DNA from: Cristatella mucedo
Lineage: Eukaryota > Bryozoa > Phylactolaemata > Cristatellidae
NCBI GenBank assembly: GCA_009760855.2
Contig: WPIO01000054.1
Span: forward strand, 2,767,501 to 2,827,500
Reading direction: 5' to 3'
Length of the DNA: 60,000 nucleotides
The notes under the pieces are model-generated. The model saw only the letters and a list, made by a program, of their open reading frames with translations. It was not told where the DNA came from and searched no databases. Shown here one piece after another: positions 1-9,147 of this stretch; the stretch's first letter is position 1; each line of letters begins with the position of its first letter. The position numbers and the translations under genes are program-made.

Positions 1-660
1 GTGGCCGCCAGTCACTCGAGCCTGAAATTTAAAGAACATTCGGAGAACGCTCCTCAGCGAACATCAGACACTTCAAATCCTTCATTGTGTTGCATCTGAA
101 AATAATCCGCTCTGTTCCCACGCGATCCGCAGCTGCCTTGAAACGCAAAGATGCGACGGAAAGTAACCAGCGATTCGCAAATGGCTCGCTCTCTGCGGAA
201 ATTAATCTCTCAATACTGTGATTGGCGACAAGCGGTGCGCCAGACTTTTCCAAATATGTCGCGTTTGAAGACGGAACGTTTGGCGATGAACCAAATTCCA
301 ACGACAGATTTACTGCGGGCAGCATGGGCACCGGATGTGTCGTCGCTTGCTCGCAACGTGCACGCTTTCTGAGCTTGTCGGTTCAGAGCTCAGTGACTGA
401 AGCCGTAAAGCCACAGAGTCGACCAAAGTCACTGATGCAAAGGCCTTGATGGGGCCGCAAATCACAGGAGGACCGTGATCAGCCAATTTGTAATAGGTTC
501 TCGTTAAAAAATCCTAAGCACCAAGATTTATATAATATCTAAGCAATTAAACTTTGAATCATTCTCTCAGTAATTTTTTGAAATTTTTTAACATTAAATA
601 ATACTCCTGAAATGGGCAGGGTACTCGAAGCTGATAGGTAATATGGACGGCAAGTGGTCA
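1..660 (+). other. Intron 1 of copy A (paralogous non-coding DNA)
   Basis: No gene is seen here. The stretch aligns with about 29870-30340 in copy B and with about 54418-55110 in copy C, where it lies just downstream of the signal-peptide exon. By position it is therefore intron 1 of copy A, whose first exon and promoter should lie about 0.4-0.5 kb left of the window. Short open frames here are not preserved between the copies. Confidence 0.6.
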
Positions 661-689
661 GGTTTTATAGCTGCGGGCCCTGTGCGATC

Positions 690-1400
690 TAGGTCAAAAC
701 ATGGCGGTCGTTCTGCTTAACGTTCGCTGCGGATCTGCGTCGCTGCACCTCAGAGCAGGCTCTTCCACAACTGATCCCCCCACAGCGAAACTGCGAGAAG
801 TTTACTCATCACTGGCGCTGCGGCTGACTCTGGCAAAGCGCATATCGCGTGCCGTCAGTTACACCAAGTTTAATTCACGTTTTTCAATAACAAAACCTAA
901 GCAAGCTCCATTGAAAAACTTCTGTCTACGGAAGGCTTGCTGCCTTGTGAAATATCAGCGAATAGCCGACCGCCGAACGGACTTTCATGCGCTACGAATG
1001 TGGAATTGCTATCTATGGTGCGGGTTTCTTTCCATTGCCGCCACTGCACAGTCAGCCGCTTACGCCTGCTCGAACCACTGCGAAATACTTGCTAGTCATT
1101 CTTGTTAGTAAGGTGGCTTAGGTTTAACCGAGTTTTGCAGACGGAAAACGTGAAACGGATGGTAACGCCTTTCAGGTGTCGTCGAGTGTCGCCGACATAG
1201 GCTGCTTGTCGGCAAGAGCTAATGCTGCCTCGAGCTCAGCGTTTGCAACCCAGGCCGTCGGTGCGGAGGCCGCCGCAACCTGTTTATTACGCCCGGACAG
1301 GAAGCATTTCAAATTATTTTCCAATCACCGCTCCCGAAAGTTGCTCCGCACGATATCGGCAGGCTCATTCTGTCACGGGCAAAATTAACTGTAAACAACA
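690..1400 (+). repeat. Gene-linked repeat block R, copy A1
   Basis: This 0.7-kb block recurs upstream of the PAN-type exons at 4610-5460, 30650-31480, 55140-56040 and 57840-59390. Inside it, a frame at about 720-890 (containing GSASLHLRAGSS and YSSLALRLTLAKR) has close relatives at the same place in the other copies. A second stretch at 1170-1310 (AASSSAFATQAVGAEAA) resembles the decayed PAN-b exons at 5460-5654 and 59390-59576. It may be an old exon-bearing duplication unit rather than a transposon. Coding status is undecided. Confidence 0.55.
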
Positions 1401-1404
1401 TCTC

Positions 1405-1550
1405 CGATCAGGTTTGGTCCAGCGGTTAAGGTGCTCGCTGCTGACCATGGTCTGACAGAGGTCGTGGGCTCGAGTCCGGAGGCATATGTGAAGCGCCTGA
1501 ATAGAGATTAAGTTATCTTGGGGTGCTATACAAATTAATTATATATTTAT
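1405..1550 (+). mobile_element. SINE-2 with tRNA-like head, copy 1
   Basis: A tRNA-like head shows an A-box-like stretch (CAGCGGTTAAGGTGCTCGC) and a B box (GGGCTCGAGTCC). It is followed by a tail, GTGAAGCGCCTGAATAGAGA, then TTAAG. That tail closely resembles the 3' terminal hairpin of LINE family 1 in this window. Related copies are at 33545-33685 and, tail only, at 53200-53260. A working tRNA gene is unlikely because no matching acceptor stem is visible. Confidence 0.6.
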
Positions 1551-1644
1551 ATCTATATCACTGTTTCACCGCTTCACCATTGTTACCGCATCACCATGGA
1601 ACATTATGCGAAAGTAAATTTCCATATCTCTTAACGAATATATA

Positions 1645-1970
<326 letters not shown>

Positions 1971-2164
1971 TTTCTTTCTCACTTGACGACCGTGCTGCAT
2001 AGACTTAGCTCATGCGGACATCCGGCGCCTCAATGTGCCGTTCCGCCCGAGGCGTAGCCGCAGCTACGCTCAGGCTCAGCTCTTGGCCAGTGGTGGCTTC
2101 GGCGGCTGTGGTAGCTGTGCCTGCGGAAGTGCTGCATGCGGGCGGCGATTATGACGGCTTGTAG

Positions 2165-2428
2165 GAGCGCAAAGCACAAAGGTGCGCTTTGACGTCCTCT
2201 ACGGAGACACTATGACGATCGCCTTGCTTCGACCACAGGCCAGCGTGCCAGGGCCACTGGCGGCAACATTGAAGCGCTGTGCCAGCCGGTGCGTCGCCAC
2301 CGTCGACACCGCTGGACCGCAGTGCACCGCCGCCAGCTACTCGCCGTCTACAGACACGTGCAACCTTCTGACCGGCGTCAGCGAATGTCACGCGAGTGGG
2401 CACGATGCCAGCCTTCTCTTCAGAATCG
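2165..2428 (+). CDS. PAN/apple-like domain exon, copy A (partial gene)
   Basis: An 88-codon exon, phase 1 on both sides, with AG at 2163-2164 and a GTGAGC donor at 2429. It encodes a small PAN/apple-like module. The diagnostic stretch is LKRCASRCVAT, then QCTAASYSPSTDTCNLL, which gives a CxxxC helix and the Cys-x11-Cys hairpin typical of PAN folds. The outer N/C disulphide of longer PAN domains is not seen, and an extra Cys follows (VSECH). PAN modules usually mediate protein or carbohydrate contacts outside the cell. The exon is the same length, with no indel, as the copy C exon at 56437-56700. By the layout of copy C it should follow a signal-peptide exon just left of the window, and it joins in frame to the mucin-like exon at 6695. 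The domain call rests on motif only. Confidence 0.72.
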
Positions 2429-2640
2429 GTGAGCGGCGTCGTCTAGCGGGCTGTGACAGCCATCTGCACAACCTGTCATCGGTCTCGGTAGCGTGATAAA
2501 GCGACAAGTCTTCGGGCTCCAACACCAAAACCTTTATTTTAAGCTACGCCGGCCAAGCCCAGTCTACGCAAACTGCACGGCTGCCGGCGTAGTGGGATCT
2601 AGCCCGCCCCTCCCATTGTACTCCTTCGGCCACCCTTATA
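2429..2640 (+). other. Start of intron after the PAN exon
   Basis: The donor GTGAGCGGCG is followed by sequence that matches 56701-56900 in copy C closely. No exon is seen. Confidence 0.55.
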
Positions 2641-2691
2641 TTTCATGATTTTTATATCTATATAATTTATGTATATATATATATATATAAT

Positions 2692-2723
<32 letters not shown>

Positions 2724-2770
2724 AAATTTATATTTATATTTATTTTATAGTTATATAATTTATTTTTAAT
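2640..2770. repeat. AT-rich low-complexity tract
   Basis: TA and TTTATA repeats over about 130 bp. The tract is absent from the matching place in copy C (near 56910), so it expanded or was inserted after the copies split. Confidence 0.9.
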
Positions 2771-2867
2771 ATTATATGAAGGGTTTGTTTTTCACACTGT
2801 CGGGAATGGTCCGTATTGAACCACACGAAAGCTAGCGGCTATTTGCGGTGGATGGATGTCCCCACAG

Positions 2868-3785
2868 ATGTAATGTAATGTAATGTAATGTATCTCCATC
2901 AGTAACGCCACAAAGTCATAAAGACCAAGTGGGTGTTACGCAGGAGAGTTTTGTATAGAGCACTCACAGCCTAAGCGGCTTTCGGTACGCATTCGGTAGC
3001 CAACAGACTTCGTTTAGGGCAACGAAGAGAAAGTGGGAAGCATAGCAGAGTTAGGAGAGCAGTTGAGGTAGTGAGTGGCATAGAAGTAGCTGTTCAGGAC
3101 CACTGAACAAGATGTGCCATAGTCGGCAGTTGGAGAGTAGTTGTCGTTGCATAAGAATTGTGGAAGCGAGTTCCACAGTCTAGGACCTGCAGAGCTAAAG
3201 CTACTGTCGCCAACTGTTTTTAAGCGGAGGAATGGGACAGCTACTTTATTGTCCACACAGGACCTGAGGGCGCGAACAGGCTGAAACTGATGCACCAGTT
3301 CAGCTAGGTACGAAGGAGCTAAGCCGTGGCGGGCCATGTGGGTCAGCGTAAGAACTTTGCTCTGTATCCGTTGCTCAACCGGCAACCTTCCTAGCTCTTT
3401 CAGCAGAGGTGACACGTGCTCAAACCGCTGGGACTTGAAGACCAGCCTTGCAGCCACATTCATAGTCAGCTGTAGTGGCATAATAGCTTTCTTTAGAAGC
3501 CCAGCCAAAAGGGAATTACAATAATCAAGCCGAGACAGAACTAAAGAGCTAGTTAAATTTTGTACAAGCCACTGTAGGAGACAGCTTCTAATCTTGGATA
3601 GGGATCGGATGTGATGACTAGCTGTAAAGGCAGTCTTCTGAATGAAGCTTTTGAAATTGAGGCAGCTGTCGAACAGGACATCTAGATTACGAGCAGGTGG
3701 TGAAGGTCGCACAATAGCATCACCTATTAGAACAGAAAAGCCTTTTAATCCAGCTACAAGCTTAGGGTGTCTTATGAGCAGCTCA
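2868..3785 (-). mobile_element. LINE family 2 (F2), 5'-truncated insertion
   Basis: A non-LTR retrotransposon fragment on the minus strand. The 3' end at 2868 carries about four ACATT units (read as TAATG on the + strand). The copy C sequence at about 57000-57030 reads straight through (CCCCACTGATG then CCGCCAATG), so it gives an empty site and defines both ends to within a few bases. The same 3' end sequence, on the + strand, occurs at 38700-38765. The clade looks L2/CR1-like by protein style, but this is not proven. Confidence 0.85.
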
Positions 3786-3796
3786 CGCCAATGCAT
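3014..3796 (-). CDS. LINE F2 reverse transcriptase C-terminal part (5'-truncated)
   Basis: An open frame of 260 codons encodes the C-terminal part of a LINE ORF2 downstream of the RT catalytic core. Typical landmarks are VLSRLDYCNSLLAGL, NVAARLVF, LLKELGRLPVEQRI and AGPRLWNSLPQ, which recur in L2/CR1/Jockey-type elements. The first six residues come from flanking host DNA, because the 5' truncation point is near 3785. The catalytic YADD region is missing, so this copy cannot act. The absence of stops over this length suggests it is one of the youngest LINE copies in the window. Confidence 0.85.
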   Translation of the reverse strand: MHWRELLIRHPKLVAGLKGFSVLIGDAIVRPSPPARNLDVLFDSCLNFKSFIQKTAFTASHHIRSLSKIRSCLLQWLVQNLTSSLVLSRLDYCNSLLAGLLKKAIMPLQLTMNVAARLVFKSQRFEHVSPLLKELGRLPVEQRIQSKVLTLTHMARHGLAPSYLAELVHQFQPVRALRSCVDNKVAVPFLRLKTVGDSSFSSAGPRLWNSLPQFLCNDNYSPTADYGTSCSVVLNSYFYATHYLNCSPNSAMLPTFSSLP

Positions 3797-4300
3797 GGAT
3801 TTATGCAGGACTCTAATGTCATCTGCCGATTCATCGTCTGCGCTTCAACGGTCTTGAGCTTGCGGGGCTGCTAGGGCAGTTTGAGAGCCCTCTAAGGGTC
3901 TCTGCAGACTGCAAAGTCATGTTGCTTCTCACGGGCAATTGACCTGAAGTGTTGGGGAATAGGTGCCGACGTCTAAGCGACCACCGTCCAGTTGTTATAT
4001 TTTTTGGTACCTGTTTCGTGTGGTTTTAGCCAATGAGATGCACAATTATTAATACGGCGAATGCTTTCATGCACTCTCCAGTGGACGCTTGGAAACGGTG
4101 GCGGCCCTTCGCTTGTCAACGACCGAACCCTTACGTCTGCTTTTACGTCCGTTCTGACTGCAAGATTTGACTATTTTAGTACCCACACCTTTCAATCGCC
4201 TCTCCTACGACACCACGGGCCGCGTCCTTCCGCCGCTGCACGCACTCGGCTTCAGCCTTCGGTAGAGCTAAACTAAACAATTAGATTTTGAATCAGTTCC
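3786..4300 (+). other. Post-PAN intron segment, paralogous flank
   Basis: Matches 57020-57520 (copy C), 5655-6040 (copy A, second unit), 32113-32440 (copy B) and 59577-59960. No exon with convincing borders is seen. It shows that each PAN-type exon was duplicated together with about 0.4-0.5 kb of downstream intron. Confidence 0.55.
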
Positions 4301-4435
4301 CTCCGTAATTTTTTTACTCTTATCTTTAAAGAATAATCCTAAGATTTTCACGGTAGTCATAAATAGTAACAATATAAACAGCAAGTAGAAATGATTTGAA
4401 GCTGCATGCTCTGTGCGACTTTGGTCAGCTCCACG

Positions 4436-4592
4436 TAATGAGCCGTAATAGCACACTAGGTAAGGCGGTGGGTTTCACGACGTCGAACCCGAGATCGCGG
4501 GTTCGATTCCTGCGGTAGGTAATTTTCTTTCGCCACTGCAAGCGGTGGTAATAGCCGTAATGGCTCTTCGGTCACTACGCTTAAAAGAGGCT
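4436..4592 (+). mobile_element. SINE-1 with tRNA-like head, copy 1
   Basis: About 150 bp with A-box-like TAGCACACTAGGTAAGG and B-box GGGTTCGATTCC, then a tail with GCCACTGCAAGCGGTGG and GCCGTAATGGCTCTTC. Other copies are at 27405-27560, 37038-37190, 40895-41042, 44505-44640 and 57662-57810, all on the + strand. The tRNA-like part has no acceptor stem, so it is not called a tRNA gene. Confidence 0.75.
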
Positions 4593-4609
4593 GTTTAATC
4601 AGCGATTGA

Positions 4610-5460
4610 GGATTTATTGCTATTCACAATGCCTCGTGTTTCATATTGCTACGAGGTGCAACTGACACATAGGGAGTATCACAATGCCACATCAAGTCCT
4701 CGCAAGATGGGCTCTATAAAGACGTTGGAATGGTCGAATAATATATTATTAATTTGTAAAACTCCGTACATGAACGTTGAGAACGTCATTAAAAGTAATA
4801 AATACTCTCGCATCTATGCTTGTCTACAAAACACGGCTGTCGTTCGCTGCAGATCAATGTCGCTGCCCCTTGGAGCAGGCTCGTCCGCCTCTGATCCCCC
4901 CACAGCTGAACGGCGAGACGATTACTCATCGCTGGCGCTGCGGCTGAACCTGGCAAAGCGAGGGTCACATGCCGTCACTTACACCAAGCTAAATTCATCT
5001 TTTTCAATAGCCTAAATAGGCGCCATCAAGAAACTCCTGCCTGTGGCAGGCTTGATGCCTAGTGAAGTGGCTGCGAATAGCCAACCTTCGAACAGAACTT
5101 CATACGCTACAAATGTGGAATTGCTACCATAATACGGAATATATGATATTAAAATATATATTCGTATTATACCAGATTATGGCGATTTTATGGCGTGTCC
5201 GACATTTTTAGTAAATATGTGGGTTTGTTTTTGTTCCAGCCACACAATCCACCGCTTACTGCCTGCTCGAATCGCCGCGAAATACACTTATTCCATATGG
5301 CATTGCTAGGATGGTTTCTTTTCGCTGCCAGCTCGCTTAGCAGATTAGGGCACAGCTAGGCAAATCGCTGTAAAATACGCGCCAGTCGTACTTTTTAGTA
5401 AGACGGCTCAGATTTAACCAAGTTTCACCGATGATTCATGTGTTTTCGAGTGTCTCCGAC
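4610..5460 (+). repeat. Gene-linked repeat block R, copy A2
   Basis: Second copy of the block at 690-1400. It begins near CAATGCCTCGTGTTTCATA, which recurs at 57840-57870. The conserved frame at 4857-5015 contains MSLPLGAGSSASDPPTAER and DYSSLALRLNLAKR and ends at a TAA also present in copies at 55542 and near 58200. The strand and frame agreement across copies is notable, but no start, splice border or known family supports a gene call. Confidence 0.5.
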
Positions 5461-5654
5461 GGTTAAAGTGTAGGCGTGCATGTTGCGCGTCAGCGAGAAT
5501 TAACGCTGCTTTGAGCGCCGCATTTGTGGCCCAGGCCATCGGTGCGGAAGACGCCGTATCCTACCCACCGAATAGAGACGCCTGCAAACTCGGGATGGAC
5601 AGCAGCGAATCGCAGGCGAGCTGGCGCGACGCACGCATTCTCTTCAGAAGCGGT
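5460..5654 (+). pseudogene. Diverged PAN-type exon (PAN-b), copy A, frameshifted
   Basis: The right half aligns with the PAN exon: SYPPNRDACKLGMDSSESQA matches SYSPSTDTCDLL plus GGGESQA, and the exon would end at the same donor place (GTGGGC, 5655). The N-terminal CxxxC pair is gone (AALSAAFVAQ in its place, with Phe at the second Cys). Against the 59390-59576 copy it has a two-base CT gain just before the donor, which shifts the frame. The left border cannot be placed. Probably a decaying exon duplicate. Confidence 0.45.
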
Positions 5655-6694
5655 GGGCGGCGCCATCTAGAGGGCTAGTGACCGGAAGCTTTAGGGGGCA
5701 CGCACTAAAGTTCGAGCCTTCACCGGCGAGTTTTTCTCTAATTCCGTCTCGGTAGGTCATCGTTGCGTTTTTCGCTCCTTGCGATTTACGGCTGGTGATA
5801 GCTGTGAATGTGTTTGCGTGCTGCCGGGCGGATGCATTGAAATGGTGGCTGGTCTTCCCTCTTCGGTGAACAAACATTTGCGTTTGCTTTTAGATCCGTT
5901 CTGACTGAAACATTTAACCACTCAAGTGCCCGCACCTCCCAATCGCGTCTCCTGCGACGCCAATGGCCACGCTCTCACGCCATGGCATGCACTCCGCTCC
6001 AGCCTTCGGTGGCTCGGTAAAGCTAAAGGCCTTTAGAAACAACTCCCGGAATTACTTCCGTAAACTACTTTCACAACACTATGCAAATAAAAATATACAA
6101 AAATAACACTAGAAAAAAAATAAAACTAGCCAGTAAATGCATACTCGAGTATTATTTCCTACCTCCATAATAAAAGCGATTTTCCCGATATCACCCTGTA
6201 GGTGGAGCAAGTAAGAAGCCAGGATTAGAGGAATATGACCGTTTAAAATTCCTATTAGAAGCAAAACTAAAGCAGGCAACAAAAATAACGGGAGCGCCAC
6301 TCGCCGTATAACCAGGGCCTTTTTAGACTGCCTGCAGAGCCCGAGGTATGGTAAGCGGATTTATTTCAGCATAAGGACGCTGGTCAGGTGTCCTGCCGCT
6401 CCTGTCGCTGCCATAAAAATGCCTCGGCTCATGCAAACTGTTCAATTGGCGCGCTAATTGTAATAAACTACCTAAATATTGGAATCTGATTTTGCTGGAG
6501 TCTGATTTCGTCTCCGAGATCTCCCTGGGCTATAACTGCCGGAAGGCAACGCATCAGGTCCGAAACATTCACTAGGCAGCCGCCCAGTTTATCGTTTCCG
6601 ATGCTAGTAGGCTTCCGGAGCATCAGCACGTTAAAGCAACGCGTCAGTCGCAAAGCTTTCTCGAAGCTTCCACCCCATCATCTGTCGTTCACAG
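5655..6694 (+). other. Intron between PAN-type exons and the mucin-like exon
   Basis: The left 0.4 kb matches the conserved post-PAN flank (3960-4280, 57270-57510, 59577-59960). The segment 6190-6400 matches 33040-33240 in copy B. No exon is seen. Confidence 0.5.
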
Positions 6695-7612
6695 GCACCA
6701 ATATGCAGCAGAAGCTGCAGCAGCCGTCTTTGCCAACTCTGTCACTATCGATAGCTGCGACAACATCAGCCGAGCAGACCATGATGCCGGTGCACCCTCT
6801 ATCGACAACTGCACTGGTGCCGTGTCCAAGTTTCGACAATACGACCTCGGACTTCCAGAAACTGTCTGGGTCGACTGCCACCCCTGGCAGCACCAAGCTC
6901 CAGGGATTAACTCCTGCAGCATACTTAATGAGTCTGAGCGAGCCACCAACAGCCGGACAGTCAGCGAGTTCTGGCAAAGCTCGTTCAGCATCAGATAGCT
7001 CACTATCATCAAATGCACCGGGTCCGCAAGAATATTCGAATTTTGAGACGCTGCAGACATCGTCTCCGTCAGCAGAACAATTTGCAACACAGACTTTGAT
7101 CTTCGACATGAAAGCAGTGTCCTATGGCAGCTCAGCTGCTATGACGTTGGCTGGATCAATGTCTGCCGTGCCGGCCGCGACTCAGCCGACAGCAAATCAG
7201 CCGACAGCGACTCAGCAGACAACGACTCAACCAACCACGACTCAGTCAACAGCTACTGAGCCGGAATTGACTGAACTAACCACAATTCTGCCGACAACGA
7301 CTCAGCTGAAAACTACTCAGCCGACAACTACTCAGCCGACAACGACTCAACCTACTGCGAGTCAGCCTACAGAGAGTCAGCCTACAGCGACTCAACCGGC
7401 CGCGACTCAGATAACAACAACTCTGCCCACAACGACTCAGCCGACCACTACTGAGCCGACCTCGACTCAGCCAACCGCTACTGAGTCGACAAAGACTGAA
7501 CCAACCACGACACCTCCGATAGTGACTCAGCCGACCACGACTCAGCCAACAACGACTCAGCTGACCACGTCTACCAAGATCATGATTACCACAACCAGTG
7601 GCAGCAATCAAG
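6695..7612 (+). CDS. Mucin-like Thr/Pro/Gln-rich exon, copy A
   Basis: A 306-codon exon following acceptor TCGTTCACAG (6685-6694). The frame needs phase 1, which matches the PAN exon donor. The first half (to about 7170) is Ser/Thr/Ala/Pro-rich and non-repetitive, with a single Cys (VPCPSF). The second half is a 15-bp minisatellite encoding about 27 units of a TQPTT type pattern. Such segments are normally heavily O-glycosylated, extended linkers in secreted mucins and lectins. The proposed donor CAAG|GTCATT at 7613 keeps phase 1 and lets the protein continue to the FTP exons, but it is weak. Without it, translation stops at TGA 7618-7620 and this would be the last exon of a shorter PAN-mucin protein. 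No membrane anchor is seen. Confidence 0.68.
7175..7575. repeat. Coding 15-bp minisatellite
   Basis: Imperfect ACTCAGCCGACAACG-like units lie in tandem inside the mucin-like exon. Because 15 is divisible by 3, unit number can change without breaking the frame, so length polymorphism is expected. Confidence 0.9.
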
Positions 7613-8286
7613 GTCATTGAAGAAAGTAGCGACTGTGTGGCAAAACCTGCCGCGGTGGAAATTTATTCCAGAGGCGAAAGTCCCGGCCTGCAAGCTGAGA
7701 TGCCGGAGTCGGCACCCTAAGTGCTAGCATCCATTCGTTTGGAAAATAAGATAGTTATTGACCGTTTTAACATTGTATTTAGACCGTGTTGTCATGGTTA
7801 TTGACTCGACCATGGCCTACGTGGGCGAGTACCGATGGCAGAAATGATGACAGCTCGAGGCAGAACTGAGTCCTGCTTTCCTTCATCGCCGTAATCGCTG
7901 CCAGTTAAAATATGGTCACTCCGTTTGCAGTAGCCTCACTGCTAATCAGCTTGAAGTGCATCAAACGCATTTGAAAAATCTAGAGCATCAAGGGGAATGC
8001 AACTGGTGGGTGAACTTGTAATATGTTATCATTAGTATTCATACTTGTGTTGTCAGTTCATTTATCTGGGAGATTGTCTACTCTTGGCCTATCATAATTA
8101 CTAAATTAAGTATTTTGAAGGTCGTTAAGACCAAATTGACGTATATCTAGTTTCTTGCATTAAAGTACCGATTTGTGAGAGCCAACCCTGGTGCATGTGC
8201 GTAGCACCTGGATAAAGATAAGTTCTCTTAGGACTCTGTATGCATACATTATATGCATGTTTTGCTGAAAATTCACGTCAGTAAAG

Positions 8287-8325
<39 letters not shown>

Positions 8326-8544
8326 ATCCCAATCATTATTCTCAGTAAAAGTCTGCGTTTATTTTTTCGTGGGAAAAATAGTCTAAGGCAAATTATATAT
8401 TATCTTAGTGAAGTGCACTTAATCTATGTGTCAACTGTCTTTCTTATCTATGGCTAGGTCCGAAACGGCCGCCGTGGAGGCTTGAGTTTCTAGTTCCAGC
8501 AGAACGCGAAATTGGGCTGCATTCGGTTTGTTTATCAAGCATAA
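7613..8544 (+). other. Intron between the mucin-like and FTP exons
   Basis: No gene or recognised repeat is seen apart from a (CT)n tract at 8292-8319 followed by a T run. If the mucin-like exon is terminal, 7621 onward would be its 3' UTR and intergenic DNA. Confidence 0.4.
8292..8319. repeat. (CT)n microsatellite
   Basis: Fourteen CT units followed by a short T tract. Confidence 0.97.
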
Positions 8545-8668
8545 TATTACTCACCATTCAATTGCATTTCTTTTGCAGCTAATGTAAAGCGCCTAGAGAG
8601 AGATTAGGTTCTCTGAGGGTGCTTTATCAAGTGTATTATTATTATTATTATTATTAATATTATTATTT
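8545..8668 (+). mobile_element. LINE family 1 (F1) 3' end
   Basis: This is the F1 terminal segment: TTTATCAAGCATAATATTAC, then the hairpin with AAAGCGCC on the left arm and GGTGCTTT on the right arm, then an (ATT)n tail. It ends about 37 bp before the microexon at 8706. It has no counterpart at the duplicate microexon (26461), so it inserted after that duplication or was lost from the other copy. Confidence 0.85.
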
Positions 8669-8705
8669 GATCGTGCCTGAAATTGTAACACTTTTTTTGC
8701 AGCAG

Positions 8706-8735
8706 GCATTGGAACACCGGGGATTGTATCCTTAA
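8706..8735 (+). CDS. 30-nt microexon starting the FTP lectin domain
   Basis: The acceptor is CTTTTTTTGCAGCAG and the donor is A|GTAAGT at 8736. In phase 1 it reads GIGTPGIVSL plus the first base of Asn. Joined to the exon at 8953 it gives VSLNKPAYQSWTF, the expected first strand of an FTP/F5-8C domain (family pattern: N-x-A-L-x-K-P-A-x-Q-S-S). A same-length 30-nt exon with the same ending (GIVSL plus A) and a GTAAAT donor stands at 26461-26490, so the exon was conserved through a duplication. The acceptor is a NAGNAG pair; use of the upstream AG would add one Ala codon without changing the frame. Very short exons are often missed by gene finders. Confidence 0.75.
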   Translation, partial: ALEHRGLYP

Positions 8736-8952
8736 GTAAGTACTGAGCAGACTTTGGTGATGTTATTATTTACAAAACTGGGTTGAACATTTAGCTTCTG
8801 GCTGAGAACAACGAGCAAGCTTGACCCCCATCGACTTTACTTGATGAAGAATTTTCCGTCACGAGTTAGTACACTCTTCTTGACTAGTCACGTTACTAGT
8901 AAAGTCAGAAGTTGATGCAACACAATGAAATGTTTCGCCTTTCTCCGTACAG

Positions 8953-9147
8953 ACAAGCCAGCTTACCAGTCGTGGACGTTTGAGAAGAAACCCCCATCGT
9001 GCTGTGGACCGTCTTATGCATTCGACGGCGATACAACCACCTACGCTTTTATGGAAAACGCTGATCCCAACCCGTGGATTTACGTCGACCTAGGAGAGCA
9101 GCACAACGTCACGGAGATCGCAGTGACAGCCTCAAGCAATAGCAACG
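8953..9147 (+). CDS. F5/8-type-C (FTP lectin) domain, N-terminal exon, copy A
   Basis: A 65-codon exon, phase 1 on both sides, after acceptor CTTTCTCCGTACAG. It encodes KPAYQSWTF, CCGPSYAFDGDT and NPWIYVDLGEQHNVTEIAV, the first half of a discoidin-type jelly roll as found in fucolectin/tachylectin-4/pentraxin-1 proteins. The family's WxxVDLG strand reads WIYVDLG. In fucose-binding members a His and a downstream R-x-D-x4-R/K motif bind sugar. Here the matching stretch is TASSNSNGIPHD and lacks those arginines, so classical fucose binding is doubtful. The donor needed for phase 1 is G|GTTGGT (9148), which is weak but conserved as GGTTGGTGATC at 15005 in the duplicated unit. Confidence 0.75.

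Noticed and set aside
701-1108. Independent 135-residue gene
   Set aside because: It belongs to block R; no start or splice signal is shared and the tail is not conserved. Kept only as a repeat with a frame of interest.
7276-7617. Minus-strand Arg/Leu/Ser-rich frame
   Set aside because: Shadow of the mucin-like minisatellite on the other strand.
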